A stretch of 64,000 nucleotides of DNA from NCBI RefSeq assembly GCF_017254845.1, contig NZ_JAFKCU010000002.1:682001-746000 (forward strand), in the 5' to 3' direction. Below, in pieces: positions 26,144-34,788 of this stretch. The stretch comes from Algoriphagus pacificus. GTDB taxonomy: Bacteria; Bacteroidota; Bacteroidia; Cytophagales; Cyclobacteriaceae. The notes below the pieces were generated by a model that worked only from the letters and a program-made list of their open reading frames with translations, was not told the DNA's origin and did no database searches. The translations under genes were made by a program, and so were the position numbers. Each line of letters begins with the position of its first letter. Positions within the stretch are counted from its first letter, which is position 1.

Positions 26144-27709
26144 TTAAAAGTTAAAAAGTTCACTCCATTCTGTCTCAAATTTCAGGTTTTCCGCTTCCGC
26201 TACTTCTTTTGCTATTTTGACCAATTCTCCACTTTGGATCATTTCGATTGCCATTTCCATGTCTTCTGTCATTACCCTATCGGATTCAACTGGCTTTATT
26301 TTGGTTCTTACATGCTCATAAATTGCAGTCATAATTTTTCCTGATTTCATGGGAGCATGAAAATCCATTGCTTGAGCAGCGTAAAACAATTCCACTCCAA
26401 GGATTTTTTCCACATTTCCGATTACCTGAAGTGCTTTCCTAGCCCCAATCGATCCCATACTGACATGATCTTCTTGGCCCAAAGATGTTGGAATACTGTC
26501 CGCACTGGATGGAAAGCAAAGCCCTTTGTTTTCAGATGCCAAAGCTGCCGTAGTGTATTGCGGAATCATCAAACCTGAATTCAATCCGGTTTCCTTCAGC
26601 AACAATTTTGGCACTCCTGGAGTATCACCTTCGATAGAAAGGTAAATTCTTCTATCGGCAATATTTCCGATTTCGGAAGCCGCCAAACAGGCATAATCTA
26701 AGGGTAAAGCGATCGGCTGACCATGGAAATTTCCTCCACTGACTGTATGATCGGCATCAAAAACTACTGGGTTATCGGTGACAGAATTGATTTCTGTCTC
26801 GATGGAATCCTTTAGATGTAGCCATGCATTTCTTGAAGCTCCATGAACCTGAGGCATACATCGGAGAGAATAGGGATCCTGAACTCTAGCACAATTGGCA
26901 TGAGAATTTACAATTTCTGATTCGTGAAGGAGATTCAAGATTGTTTGAGCCACATGCTTATTTCCAGAGAATGGTCTCAATTGATGGAGTTCAGCCGAAA
27001 AAGGTTTGATCGATCCCATCAATCCTTCAATCATCATGGCACCTGTAATATCCGCATGTTGCAAAACATTATGTAGCCGATCCACTACCATCACGCCAAA
27101 TGCAGCAATAAATTGGGTCCCATTAATTAAGGCAAGTCCTTCTTTAGGTCCCAAGTGAAGTGGTTCCAATTGGAAATGTTTTAATGCTTTGGAACTACTG
27201 GTGATCTCACCTGCAAAATGAACTTTTCCTAAGCCAATTAACGGTAAAAATAAATGTGAAAGTGGAGCCAAATCACCCGAAGCCCCAACAGATCCTTGCA
27301 TGGGAACTACCGGTACAATTTCGTTTTCCAACATCCAAAGCATCCGCTGGAGGGTTTGAAGTTGAATTCCAGAAAAGCCTTGAGCCAAAGCATGTATTTT
27401 CAGAACCAACATTAATTTGGAAATTTCTTGGGGTATGGGTTCTCCCAAACCAACAGCATGGCTTTTTAAAAGATTTTCCTGAAGGGTTCGAGTATCTGCT
27501 TCTGAAATTCTACTGGTGCAAAGCGGTCCAAAGCCGGTATTGATGCCATAAACAGCCTTTTCACCTGAAGCAATTTTTGCAACTGCAGCTGCAGAAGCAT
27601 TGACTTTTGAAATTGTTTCATCATTCAAAAGGCCTTTAGCTTCTTTTCTGGCAAGTTTCAATGCCATGGATGCTGTCAATCTATCGATGCCGAAATGGAA
27701 AGTTTCCAT
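26144..27709 (-). CDS. hutH: Histidine ammonia-lyase
   Basis: Deaminates L-histidine to trans-urocanate, the first and committed step. It has 521 residues. The tripeptide that cyclises to the MIO prosthetic group is A143-S144-G145 in GSVGASGDLAPLSH. YGINTGFG at 54-61 carries the catalytic tyrosine, and NGTQFI and GNFHGQP segments line the active site. It is the promoter-proximal gene of hutHIUG, with a TAATTTTG -7 box upstream. A divergent LysR gene 99 bases away is its likely regulator. That differs from the HutC (GntR) or HutP control of other bacteria. Confidence 0.96.
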   Translation of the reverse strand: METFHFGIDRLTASMALKLARKEAKGLLNDETISKVNASAAAVAKIASGEKAVYGINTGFGPLCTSRISEADTRTLQENLLKSHAVGLGEPIPQEISKLMLVLKIHALAQGFSGIQLQTLQRMLWMLENEIVPVVPMQGSVGASGDLAPLSHLFLPLIGLGKVHFAGEITSSSKALKHFQLEPLHLGPKEGLALINGTQFIAAFGVMVVDRLHNVLQHADITGAMMIEGLMGSIKPFSAELHQLRPFSGNKHVAQTILNLLHESEIVNSHANCARVQDPYSLRCMPQVHGASRNAWLHLKDSIETEINSVTDNPVVFDADHTVSGGNFHGQPIALPLDYACLAASEIGNIADRRIYLSIEGDTPGVPKLLLKETGLNSGLMIPQYTTAALASENKGLCFPSSADSIPTSLGQEDHVSMGSIGARKALQVIGNVEKILGVELFYAAQAMDFHAPMKSGKIMTAIYEHVRTKIKPVESDRVMTEDMEMAIEMIQSGELVKIAKEVAEAENLKFETEWSELFNF

Positions 27710-27738
27710 AAAATTTGGGTTTTATTCTTTAGGGTACA

Positions 27739-27746
27739 CAAAATTA
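27739..27746 (-). promoter_or_regulatory. -7 box of the hutHIUG promoter
   Basis: The minus strand reads TAATTTTG, an exact TAnnTTTG match, ending 30 bases before the hutH ATG. No convincing -33 element lies at the right distance, which is common for activator-dependent promoters. Confidence 0.55.
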
Positions 27747-27752
27747 GCCAAG

Positions 27753-27795
27753 ATCAATGATAATTATTGATACTAATTTTGTTATGATTTGATAC
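27753..27795. promoter_or_regulatory. Inverted and direct repeats between hutH and lysR, putative regulator site
   Basis: ATCAAT (27753-27758) and ATTGAT (27766-27771) form a perfect 6-bp inverted repeat with a 7-base spacer. The 7-mer TTGATAC also recurs directly at 27767-27773 and 27789-27795, 22 bases apart, two helical turns. Such layouts are typical of LysR tetramer binding. On the plus strand a TAATTTTG box (27774-27781) within this region could be the lysR -7 element. Confidence 0.5.
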
Positions 27796-27807
27796 CTTTA
27801 AGGCATC

Positions 27808-28674
27808 ATGGAACTAAGACACTTGAGTTATTTTAAGGCAGTTGCCGAGGAGTTGAATTTTCGGAAAGCTGCAGAGCGCTTGTTTATTTCCCAGCCTGGC
27901 TTGAGCAGGCAGATCAAACAATTAGAGGAGATGCTGGAAGTACAGCTTTTTGAGCGGGATCAGAAGCATGTGGAACTCCGGGAGGCTGGTCGGTATTTAT
28001 TGGCTGAGGTAGATTTTGTTTTGAATCATTTAGAAATGACCAAAAGCCAACTCAAATTGATAGATGCGGGGAAAGTAGGGGAGTTGAGAATCGGGTTTTT
28101 GGGTTCTGCTTCAAATCAGGTTCTCCCTGATTTATTGAAAAAATTAAATAGGCTAGAACCTCTTATCACTTCCAGTTTGGAGGAATTGAGCAATGCGGTT
28201 CAGGTGGAAATGGTGCAAAAAGATAAATTGGATTTGGGTTTTGTGAGATTGGCTTCAGTTCCTTCTGATGTTGAAATGAAAGCTGTCATGCGGGATTCTT
28301 TTTCCTTGGTTGTGCCAAAAGATCATCCAATCCAAACAAAAGATTTCGAATCCTTAGGTCAATTTTCCCAAGAGTCTTTTATCCTTTTTTCAAGTGATTA
28401 TTCGAATCACTACTTCGAGCAAATCATCGGAATCTGTAGAAAAGCAGGATTTTCTCCTAGAATCCGTCACAAGTCAGTTCATGCATTGACGATTTTTAAA
28501 TTAGTTGAAAATGGCTTGGGAGTGGCAATTGTTCCGACCTCTTTAAAGGAAGGATATGAACTGAATGTTAGTTTTATGGAGATCCCCAATATTTCAGAAT
28601 TCACAGAATTATCAGTTATTTGGAAAGCAGAAAACCGGAATCCAGCACTTCAAAAAGTTTTGCCTTTGATCTGA
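27808..28674 (+). CDS. LysR-type transcriptional regulator
   Basis: A 288-residue LTTR. The winged helix-turn-helix (residues 1-60) contains FRKAAERLFISQPGLSRQI, the standard LysR motif, followed by a linker helix and a periplasmic-binding-like effector domain from about 88 with LRIGFLG. The divergent placement to hutH and the repeats in the 98-base intergenic region suggest that it activates the histidine utilisation operon, perhaps with urocanate or histidine as effector. Autoregulation is likely. The effector is inferred from context only. Confidence 0.9.
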   Translation: MELRHLSYFKAVAEELNFRKAAERLFISQPGLSRQIKQLEEMLEVQLFERDQKHVELREAGRYLLAEVDFVLNHLEMTKSQLKLIDAGKVGELRIGFLGSASNQVLPDLLKKLNRLEPLITSSLEELSNAVQVEMVQKDKLDLGFVRLASVPSDVEMKAVMRDSFSLVVPKDHPIQTKDFESLGQFSQESFILFSSDYSNHYFEQIIGICRKAGFSPRIRHKSVHALTIFKLVENGLGVAIVPTSLKEGYELNVSFMEIPNISEFTELSVIWKAENRNPALQKVLPLI

Positions 28675-28713
28675 ATTCCACCTCATTTAATCATAAAAAG
28701 CCCTTTTAAACTA

Positions 28714-28756
28714 AATGTCGGGCGAATGTCGGGTTAAATCCGAGTCTAATTCGCCC
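28714..28756 (+). promoter_or_regulatory. AATGTCGGG direct repeats and GGGCGAAT inverted repeat upstream of an XRE gene
   Basis: AATGTCGGG occurs at 28714-28722 and 28725-28733, an 11-base period that places both on one DNA face. GGGCGAAT (28720-28727) is repeated in inverted form as ATTCGCCC (28749-28756), which could fold an RNA hairpin. Both lie just before the helix-turn-helix gene at 28786. Confidence 0.5.
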
Positions 28757-28785
28757 TTTGTCAAAATCAATTCAGAGAAATTGCC

Positions 28786-29601
28786 ATGGTAAATCAAAAT
28801 CTAACAAAAATTATGAAGCAACCAGAATTAGGCAAAAAAGTTTCTGAGCTTAGAAAGGCTAAGGGAATGACACAAGAGGAGCTTGTAGAAAAGTGCAATC
28901 TTAATGTAAGAACGGTACAGCGTATCGAGGCAGGTGAAGTAACACCGAGGAGCTATACGGTCAAAGCTTTATTTGAGGCTTTGGAATATCACTGGGAAAA
29001 TGAAAAGACTGATGAAAATCAAATAACTGCAAAACCATCTCCTCTATTATATGGGGCAGTTGGTGCAGCTATATTGTACTTTTTTCTTTCTATCCTAGAA
29101 TTAGGCTTGGATCAAGAAAATTTGGGAGGCGAACTGTCTTATAGTTTGATAGGTTATTCGCTTATTAAAACTGGTTCATACATGTTTTATGTGGTTTTTC
29201 TTTTGGGTTGGTTAAAATTGGTCAAAACGTTCCCCAATACCATATTGAATATTGCGCTATGGGCCATGATCGGAGCCAATGTAATTTGGTATTTGATTGA
29301 CATGATATCCCTGTTTACAGATGCAATTTCATTTGGTGACCTATATATGTTAAAAATCAGCTCATTTGGGTTTCTCTATGCCTTTCTTGGTTTTGGCTAT
29401 TTGGCATATAAAAAGCAGTTTTCATCGGTGGCTACAATTATGGGAGCATTGTTGATAGTTGCAGGTGCGTTGATGTTTACTGGGGTTGGAGTTTTTCTGG
29501 CACTAATTCCATGGACTTTAGCAGAAATAGTACAAATCGGTTTGATGGTTTATTTAATTCAAAAAATCGGGAGAAATTCATCTCCCGAGCTTTCTTTTTG
29601 A
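28786..29601 (+). CDS. XRE helix-turn-helix regulator with transmembrane domain
   Basis: A 271-residue membrane-anchored DNA-binding protein. An XRE-type HTH lies near residues 16-70 (GMTQEELVEKCNLNVRTVQRIE). About six hydrophobic segments follow, starting at residue 88 and ending near residue 262 (GVFLALIPWTLAEIVQIGL). Similar soluble-HTH plus membrane-domain proteins occur widely in Bacteroidota and may sense membrane or small-molecule signals; the signal here is unknown. The ATG at 28786 is used; MKQPELG (28813) is another possible start. Upstream GTCGGG repeats are candidate operator sites. Confidence 0.8.
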   Translation: MVNQNLTKIMKQPELGKKVSELRKAKGMTQEELVEKCNLNVRTVQRIEAGEVTPRSYTVKALFEALEYHWENEKTDENQITAKPSPLLYGAVGAAILYFFLSILELGLDQENLGGELSYSLIGYSLIKTGSYMFYVVFLLGWLKLVKTFPNTILNIALWAMIGANVIWYLIDMISLFTDAISFGDLYMLKISSFGFLYAFLGFGYLAYKKQFSSVATIMGALLIVAGALMFTGVGVFLALIPWTLAEIVQIGLMVYLIQKIGRNSSPELSF

Positions 29602-29659
29602 TTCTAAACATTTTAAGATTCTTTTGGCTTAAGATATTATCTTGTATCCGAACCCAAAA

Positions 29660-29667
29660 TAATTTTG
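29660..29667 (+). promoter_or_regulatory. -7 box abutting the GH16 start codon
   Basis: TAATTTTG is an exact TAnnTTTG match ending one base before the first of two consecutive ATG codons (29669 and 29672). Predicted transcription would start near the second ATG. No convincing -33 element is visible at 20 bases. Confidence 0.4.
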
Positions 29668-29668
29668 A

Positions 29669-30790
29669 ATGATGGAATTTCTCAAAAAATGCCTCTTCGT
29701 CCTCTCATGTTTATTTTTTTTAAATGCATGCTCAACTGGTGATGAAGTAGATGATCAAATAAAGACTATTTCAGATTTTGTATTGGAAGTTGAAAAGCTA
29801 GGTGATGGAGAAGTTCGGGCGACTTTTTCAGCAACAAATGCAAGTTTTTTTAAAATCAGCTTTGGTACATCAGGAGAAGTCCCCAAACGAGTCGATGGCA
29901 ATTCAGCCACTTATAAATACACTGAAAAAGGAGATTACAATGTAGTTGTCCAAGCACATTCCACAGAATCAGATTTTGTAGTCAGTATAAAAAAGGTGAC
30001 TATGAATACGGAAGCTTTAGGCTTAGGGCCAAATGCAGGATATGTCAGCCCTGACTCTTATGCAGGATATAAATTAGTCTGGGCAGATGAATTTAATTCA
30101 TCATCGCTTTCTGAGGATTGGACGTTTGAACTTGGAGATGGGTGCCCAGACCTTTGCGGTTGGGGGAATCAAGAACTAGAATATTACAAAAAAGAAAATA
30201 CCTCACTAGCAGATGGAAAACTTATCATAACTGCTAAAAGAGAATCAGTTAGTGTAAAGCAATACACTTCTTCAAGGTTGATCACTAAGGGAAAACAATC
30301 ATTCACTTATGGTAGAATTGATATTAGGGCTATTCTACCGAAAGGCCAAGGGCTTTGGCCTGCTCTTTGGATGTTAGGAGAGAATATTGATGAGGTGAGT
30401 TGGCCAAAATGTGGAGAAATTGATATCATGGAACTGGTTGGCGGATCTACTGAAGATCGAGATAAAACCATTCATGGGACAGTTCACTGGGATAATGGTG
30501 GGAGTTATGCCAATTATGGAGGTAGCACGAAGCTTTCAACAGGAATATTTAACGACGAATATCATGTGTTTTCAATTAATTGGGATCCGCAAAAAATTGT
30601 GTGGTTACTCGATGGAGTTGAGTTTCATGTCATTGATATTACTCCAGCTGGACTTGATGAATTTCACAAGCCTATGTTTTTTATTTTCAATGTGGCAGTA
30701 GGTGGAATTTGGCCTGGAAACCCAGATGGGTCTACGATTTTTCCTCAAGAAATGAAAGTAGATTACGTACGAGTTTTCCAAAAAGAATAG
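29669..30790 (+). CDS. GH16 family beta-glucanase lipoprotein, laminarinase-like
   Basis: A 373-residue secreted lipoprotein that probably hydrolyses beta-1,3-linked glucans such as laminarin. The lipobox FLNAC places the lipidated C21. An N-terminal PKD-like domain (about 30-112) precedes the GH16 catalytic domain. The active-site motif GEIDIMELVGG gives nucleophile E250, D252 and acid/base E255. WPALWMLGENI and DYVRVFQ are family segments. GH16_3 is the likely subfamily, unproven. No SusCD pair or kinase lies adjacent, so it acts alone here. The two Met codons make the exact start uncertain by one residue; the lipoprotein signal fits either. Confidence 0.92.
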   Translation: MMEFLKKCLFVLSCLFFLNACSTGDEVDDQIKTISDFVLEVEKLGDGEVRATFSATNASFFKISFGTSGEVPKRVDGNSATYKYTEKGDYNVVVQAHSTESDFVVSIKKVTMNTEALGLGPNAGYVSPDSYAGYKLVWADEFNSSSLSEDWTFELGDGCPDLCGWGNQELEYYKKENTSLADGKLIITAKRESVSVKQYTSSRLITKGKQSFTYGRIDIRAILPKGQGLWPALWMLGENIDEVSWPKCGEIDIMELVGGSTEDRDKTIHGTVHWDNGGSYANYGGSTKLSTGIFNDEYHVFSINWDPQKIVWLLDGVEFHVIDITPAGLDEFHKPMFFIFNVAVGGIWPGNPDGSTIFPQEMKVDYVRVFQKE

Positions 30791-30798
30791 CGCTAAGT

Positions 30799-32481
30799 TT
30801 ATTTTAAAACTTCTGAGATTCTTTCTTTCACAGTCTTTATAATTTCATGATTATTTGGGCTCTCAGTTTCGATTTCCAAAATTTTTGGATGGATTCCCGG
30901 AGCATAAAAATCAGTCAATGCCTGGTCCAGTTCCTTTCTTGTTTGGACTTTTACATAGAAAAACCCAAACTCAGTTGCCAGATGCTGTGCATTTAGCTTT
31001 TGTTTAGTTTCAAAAAACTCTTCCAGTTCCGGTTGGTTTTTAGGCCCATCTATCATTCGGAAGATTCCTCCGGCATGGTTATTTAAAAGAACAATCCGAA
31101 GGTTTGGGATAGCATAATTATGCCAAAAAGCGTTCCTATCGTAAAAAAACGCCAAATCCCCGGTGATCAAAGTAACAGGGTCTTTGGTAGTAAATGTGCA
31201 GCCCACGGCAGTGGAATTGGATCCATCAATTCCGCTTGTTCCACGATTACAAAAAATTTCAGGATTTCTTTTCCCTAGAAAATTCAAGTAGCGCACCGCC
31301 ATGCTATTTGCTACATGTATTTTTGAAAATGGCAGCACCTTTTTTAAAACCGCATTCAATGCACCATATTCCCCAAAATCCACTTCATCTAATACTATTG
31401 GTAGTGAATGAGAAACAGTTTGATCTAATGAATGCCATGCATGATGGTATTCAGGGTTTTGAGGTCTCAGGTTTTGACTCAACCAAAGCAAGAAATTTTT
31501 GGGTGAAATCGGCAAGATTTGAGATAAACTCTGATAAGTGTCTTTAGCTTCTCCATTTTCTTGAATATGCCATTGTGGCGCATCAGAGTTTCTAAGAAAT
31601 AGCTTCAGTGATTTGGAAATAATAGACTTTCCGAAACTGATAATTAAATCAGGTTTTAGATTCTCGGAGATTTTTTCATTCCCCAACCAATGATCGTGAA
31701 AAGTGATTGTTTGCTCGGATTGCAAATTGGAAATCGTATCAGCGACAACCACTGCTTTTTGCTGAATGGACAATTGATCCAAAATTGATTGGAGAGTCGC
31801 ATCAGATTTTTGTTGCCCAGGAACAATTACAAGATTTTGAACTGAAGCAAGGATGTTTTTCAAATTCAAAAAAGAATCCTCACTAAGCTGTAACGTACTT
31901 TTGGAGAGGTTGAAAATCCGAGGGTTTTCTGGAAAACTAATTACTTCACCTGCTTGGGGATAGAAAGGCTCTTTTAAAGGAATATTGATATGAACAGGTC
32001 CAGCAGGATACTTTTTTGCCAGGTTGATAGCTTCGTTGCTGATTCGATTGGCTAGCCATAAATCATCTTTTCCATTCACCTGATTTGGAAACTGATAACT
32101 CCCTTTTACATGCTTTCCATAGACTTCCGTCTGGAAAATAGTCTGTCCATCATATTGGTCGATCCATTCTTGTGGACGATCTGCAGTTAAGACAAGCAAT
32201 GGGATTTCTTGAAAAAAAGCCTCAGCGATTGCTGGATAATAATTCAAAGCAGCTGAACCACTGGTGCAAACCAAAGCAACTGGTTTACCTAATTGCTGGG
32301 CCATGCCTAGTGCAATAAAGGCCGCAGCCCTTTCGTCAGAGATGGTTCGGGTATGGATTTCCGGATACCTTGCAAAAGCCAAAGTCAAAGGTGCACATCT
32401 GGAACCAGGGGATAAAATAACGTGCTGAACGCCTTTTTTGGCACAAACAGCTACTAAATCTATGATTTGCTCGAGAATCAA
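30799..32481 (-). CDS. menD: MenD, SEPHCHC synthase, with TTG start
   Basis: Thiamine-diphosphate-dependent enzyme that condenses isochorismate with 2-oxoglutarate to give 2-succinyl-5-enolpyruvyl-6-hydroxy-3-cyclohexene-1-carboxylate in menaquinone synthesis. It has 560 residues. The substrate-binding loop LSPGSR is at 23-28 and the ThDP/Mg motif lies in ITGDLAFFYDRN with LLNNHAGGIF. The N-terminus ILEQIIDLVAVCAKKGVQHV matches Bacteroidota MenD. No ATG is available: a stop lies just upstream, so a TTG at 32481 is used, and its TTGA overlaps the menF stop by four bases. This couples menD to menF. Confidence 0.93.
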   Translation of the reverse strand: MILEQIIDLVAVCAKKGVQHVILSPGSRCAPLTLAFARYPEIHTRTISDERAAAFIALGMAQQLGKPVALVCTSGSAALNYYPAIAEAFFQEIPLLVLTADRPQEWIDQYDGQTIFQTEVYGKHVKGSYQFPNQVNGKDDLWLANRISNEAINLAKKYPAGPVHINIPLKEPFYPQAGEVISFPENPRIFNLSKSTLQLSEDSFLNLKNILASVQNLVIVPGQQKSDATLQSILDQLSIQQKAVVVADTISNLQSEQTITFHDHWLGNEKISENLKPDLIISFGKSIISKSLKLFLRNSDAPQWHIQENGEAKDTYQSLSQILPISPKNFLLWLSQNLRPQNPEYHHAWHSLDQTVSHSLPIVLDEVDFGEYGALNAVLKKVLPFSKIHVANSMAVRYLNFLGKRNPEIFCNRGTSGIDGSNSTAVGCTFTTKDPVTLITGDLAFFYDRNAFWHNYAIPNLRIVLLNNHAGGIFRMIDGPKNQPELEEFFETKQKLNAQHLATEFGFFYVKVQTRKELDQALTDFYAPGIHPKILEIETESPNNHEIIKTVKERISEVLK

Positions 32482-33695
32482 GTTGTAGGATTTTGGATGA
32501 ATTTACCGATGATCTGGCATTTGAGTTCAGTTTCTTCCCATTCTTTTTCAGGATCGGAATCCTCCGTAACTCCGGCTCCAGCATATAAAATTGCTTGATT
32601 CTCAGAAAGGGAAGCTGTTCTCAAATTCACATAGATGGAGGTTTGATCTTGGATGTTTACAGGACCCAAAAATCCAGCGTAAAAAGAACGGTCAAATCCT
32701 TCATAAGCTTGTAAAAATTCATGGCTTTCTTTTCGGGGCATGCCACAAACAGCTGAAGTAGGGTGCAAAAGGTCCAACATAATGGATCCTAATTGAGGAA
32801 AGCCAGTTGCTTGCATGTCAATTTTAAAATCAGACCTCAAATGAAGCAGGTTTCCAGCAACCACTGTTTTAGGACCATGTTCTTCATATTCTCGCAATCT
32901 GATTTTTTTCAAACAAGAAACAATGTATCGACTGACCAATGCCTGTTCTTCAATTTCCTTTTGCGTCCAAGCTACTGTTTTCAGAGGATTATCACCTACG
33001 GCAGGCTGGGTTCCTGCCAAAGACATGGTATAGAAAATATCGCCTTTTGTCTCTATCAAAACCTCTGGAGAGGCACCCATCCAGGTTCCTACTTGAGGAA
33101 TATGAAAGAAATTGATAAACGCAAAAGGATAGGATTTCATTAAGCTCAAAAGAGTCAAACTCAAGTTAAAATCTTCTGGGATAGCAATTTTCTTGGTTCT
33201 TGCAGGAACTACTTTTTCCATTTTACCACCAAGCACTGATTGCACTCCCATTTCTACCAAATGCATAAAATGAGCTTTGTCCTGACTTTCATCGATCCCT
33301 GTATTATAGGGATCCTGAGGAAGCTTAGAAAGCAAAGATTTTAATTCCTTTGGAGTTAAGAGACTTTCGTTTTCCAATCTGATTTTAGCCCATTCAGGCA
33401 ATTCATCCCTTTCAAAAGGCCCATCTATTTGGATTTTCAGGTAATTATTGGCTTTGATGAAATATGCTTTTTTATCTTCCTGATCGGCAAAAGGATGAAT
33501 GATAAACCCTGGATCAAGTTCCTCGATCGTGATTGGTACTTTCGTCGGAACCGTGCTATCATCCAATACCATCTCCACTGTATTGGATTTAGGTTTTCTC
33601 CAAATAGCAAATGAACCGCCGGAACTGAGTCCTAATTGTAAAAGGAGTTGGATTACTTCAGTTTGCGTATGATTCGTGGATACTTCCGTATTCAT
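32478..33695 (-). CDS. menF: Isochorismate synthase
   Basis: Converts chorismate to isochorismate, the entry to menaquinone synthesis. It has 405 residues. The chorismate-binding fold shows VVPARTKK near residue 170, NFFHIPQVGTWMGASPEVL near 202, TMSLAGTQP near 231, and LHPTSAVCGMPR with GFLGPV near the C-terminus. The presence of MenD downstream makes MenF more likely than a siderophore EntC, although the fold alone does not separate them. It directly follows the hotdog thioesterase gene with no gap (its ATG adjoins that stop) and overlaps menD by four bases. Confidence 0.94.
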   Translation of the reverse strand: MNTEVSTNHTQTEVIQLLLQLGLSSGGSFAIWRKPKSNTVEMVLDDSTVPTKVPITIEELDPGFIIHPFADQEDKKAYFIKANNYLKIQIDGPFERDELPEWAKIRLENESLLTPKELKSLLSKLPQDPYNTGIDESQDKAHFMHLVEMGVQSVLGGKMEKVVPARTKKIAIPEDFNLSLTLLSLMKSYPFAFINFFHIPQVGTWMGASPEVLIETKGDIFYTMSLAGTQPAVGDNPLKTVAWTQKEIEEQALVSRYIVSCLKKIRLREYEEHGPKTVVAGNLLHLRSDFKIDMQATGFPQLGSIMLDLLHPTSAVCGMPRKESHEFLQAYEGFDRSFYAGFLGPVNIQDQTSIYVNLRTASLSENQAILYAGAGVTEDSDPEKEWEETELKCQIIGKFIQNPTT

Positions 33696-34118
33696 TTACT
33701 TTTTATCTATAATAGCAATTGTAATTCTACTGATGCAAGAAAGCTGACCCTGCTCATTGGTGATTTTGATTTCCCAAATCTGAGTGCTTTTCCCCACATG
33801 AATAGGAGTGGTGGTGCCTATCACGTAGCCAGATTTTACCGCCTTGATATGATTGGCATTTATTTCTAAACCCACACATGCTTGTTTCTCCACATCAATA
33901 GTCAATGAGCTCGCGATGCTACCTAGGGTCTCTGCTAAGACGACGTTTGCTCCCCCATGCAACAAACCCATTGGCTGTTTTGTTCGCTCGTCTACCGGCA
34001 TTGTTGCGGAAATGGAATCTTCAGAAATCGCAGTAAAAATAATTCCCAAATGCGAGACCAAGGTATTTAAACTTTGATTATTCAATTCTTCGAGAGAAGG
34101 CTTTCGCTTAAATACCAT
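33696..34118 (-). CDS. Hotdog-fold thioesterase, possibly DHNA-CoA thioesterase
   Basis: A 140-residue PaaI-type hotdog thioesterase. The core helix sits at MGLLHGGANVVLAETLGSIAS (residues 50-70), with catalytic HGG. Its position as the first gene of the menaquinone unit suggests that it hydrolyses 1,4-dihydroxy-2-naphthoyl-CoA (the MenI step). That is inference, since the fold alone does not define the substrate. A TATTTTTG box lies 38 bases upstream. Its stop codon directly precedes the menF start. Confidence 0.85.
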   Translation of the reverse strand: MVFKRKPSLEELNNQSLNTLVSHLGIIFTAISEDSISATMPVDERTKQPMGLLHGGANVVLAETLGSIASSLTIDVEKQACVGLEINANHIKAVKSGYVIGTTTPIHVGKSTQIWEIKITNEQGQLSCISRITIAIIDKK

Positions 34119-34155
34119 GAAAATTAAAGTAAATGAGTTTTCTTTGGGATGAAGA

Positions 34156-34163
34156 CAAAAATA
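34156..34163 (-). promoter_or_regulatory. -7 box of the men operon promoter
   Basis: The minus strand reads TATTTTTG, an exact TAnnTTTG match, ending 38 bases before the thioesterase ATG at 34118. The divergent phosphatase begins only 8 bases away, so the two genes share this short region. Confidence 0.55.
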
Positions 34164-34170
34164 GAGAATC

Positions 34171-34788
34171 TTGAATCGAAAAAAAATTTACCTGGTTAGG
34201 CACGGACAGACAGATTTTAACCTGAAGGGAGTTGTTCAGGGAAGTGGTATCAATGCGGATATCAACGAAACTGGGAGAAAACAAGCAGCATTATTTTTTG
34301 AGGCATACAAAGATGTTCCTTTTGATCAATTGTATCACACAGCATTAATTCGAACCAAACAATCCATTCAGGGATTTTTGGATTTGGGGATACCGGTAGA
34401 GACTTTACCGGAACTCAATGAAATTTCTTGGGGGGATTATGAAGGAACTCCAATGACACCAGATGAAAGTCAGTATTATGAACACATGCTAGGTCAATGG
34501 AAGTTGGGGAATTTAGACTATGCTATTGCTGGAGGAGAAAGCCCGAATATTGTGGCAGCTCGAATGATCAAAGGGATTGAAAAAATCATTAATGGCCCTG
34601 GTGAAACTATTCTGGTGTGTATGCATGGTAGGGCGATGAGGATATTTTTAAGCCTCATCATGAAACATGACTTAAGGCATATGGATAATTACGAGCACCA
34701 GAATTTATGCTTGTATTTATTGGAAGAAAAGGAGAATGGGGAATATGAAATATTGAAAAGAAATGATGTGAGCCACCTTAAGGCTTAA
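34171..34788 (+). CDS. Histidine phosphatase (phosphoglycerate mutase-like), TTG start
   Basis: A 205-residue member of the histidine phosphatase superfamily, branch 1. The catalytic motif LVRHGQT (residues 8-14) gives the phosphorylated histidine H11, with R10. The second histidine lies in LVCMHGRAM near residue 150, and E in ELNEISWGDYEG near 83. Substrates of this group are phosphorylated small molecules or phosphoproteins; no specific one is implied. No in-frame ATG exists before LVRHG, so the TTG at 34171 is used, and a TAG lies just upstream. Its 3' end overlaps the convergent gene by 11 bases within a palindrome. Confidence 0.85.
   Translation: MNRKKIYLVRHGQTDFNLKGVVQGSGINADINETGRKQAALFFEAYKDVPFDQLYHTALIRTKQSIQGFLDLGIPVETLPELNEISWGDYEGTPMTPDESQYYEHMLGQWKLGNLDYAIAGGESPNIVAARMIKGIEKIINGPGETILVCMHGRAMRIFLSLIMKHDLRHMDNYEHQNLCLYLLEEKENGEYEILKRNDVSHLKA

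Noticed and set aside
30795-30812. AAGTTT/AAACTT inverted repeat between the GH16 gene and menD as a terminator
   Set aside because: Stem of only six A/T-rich pairs, partly inside the menD end; too weak to call.
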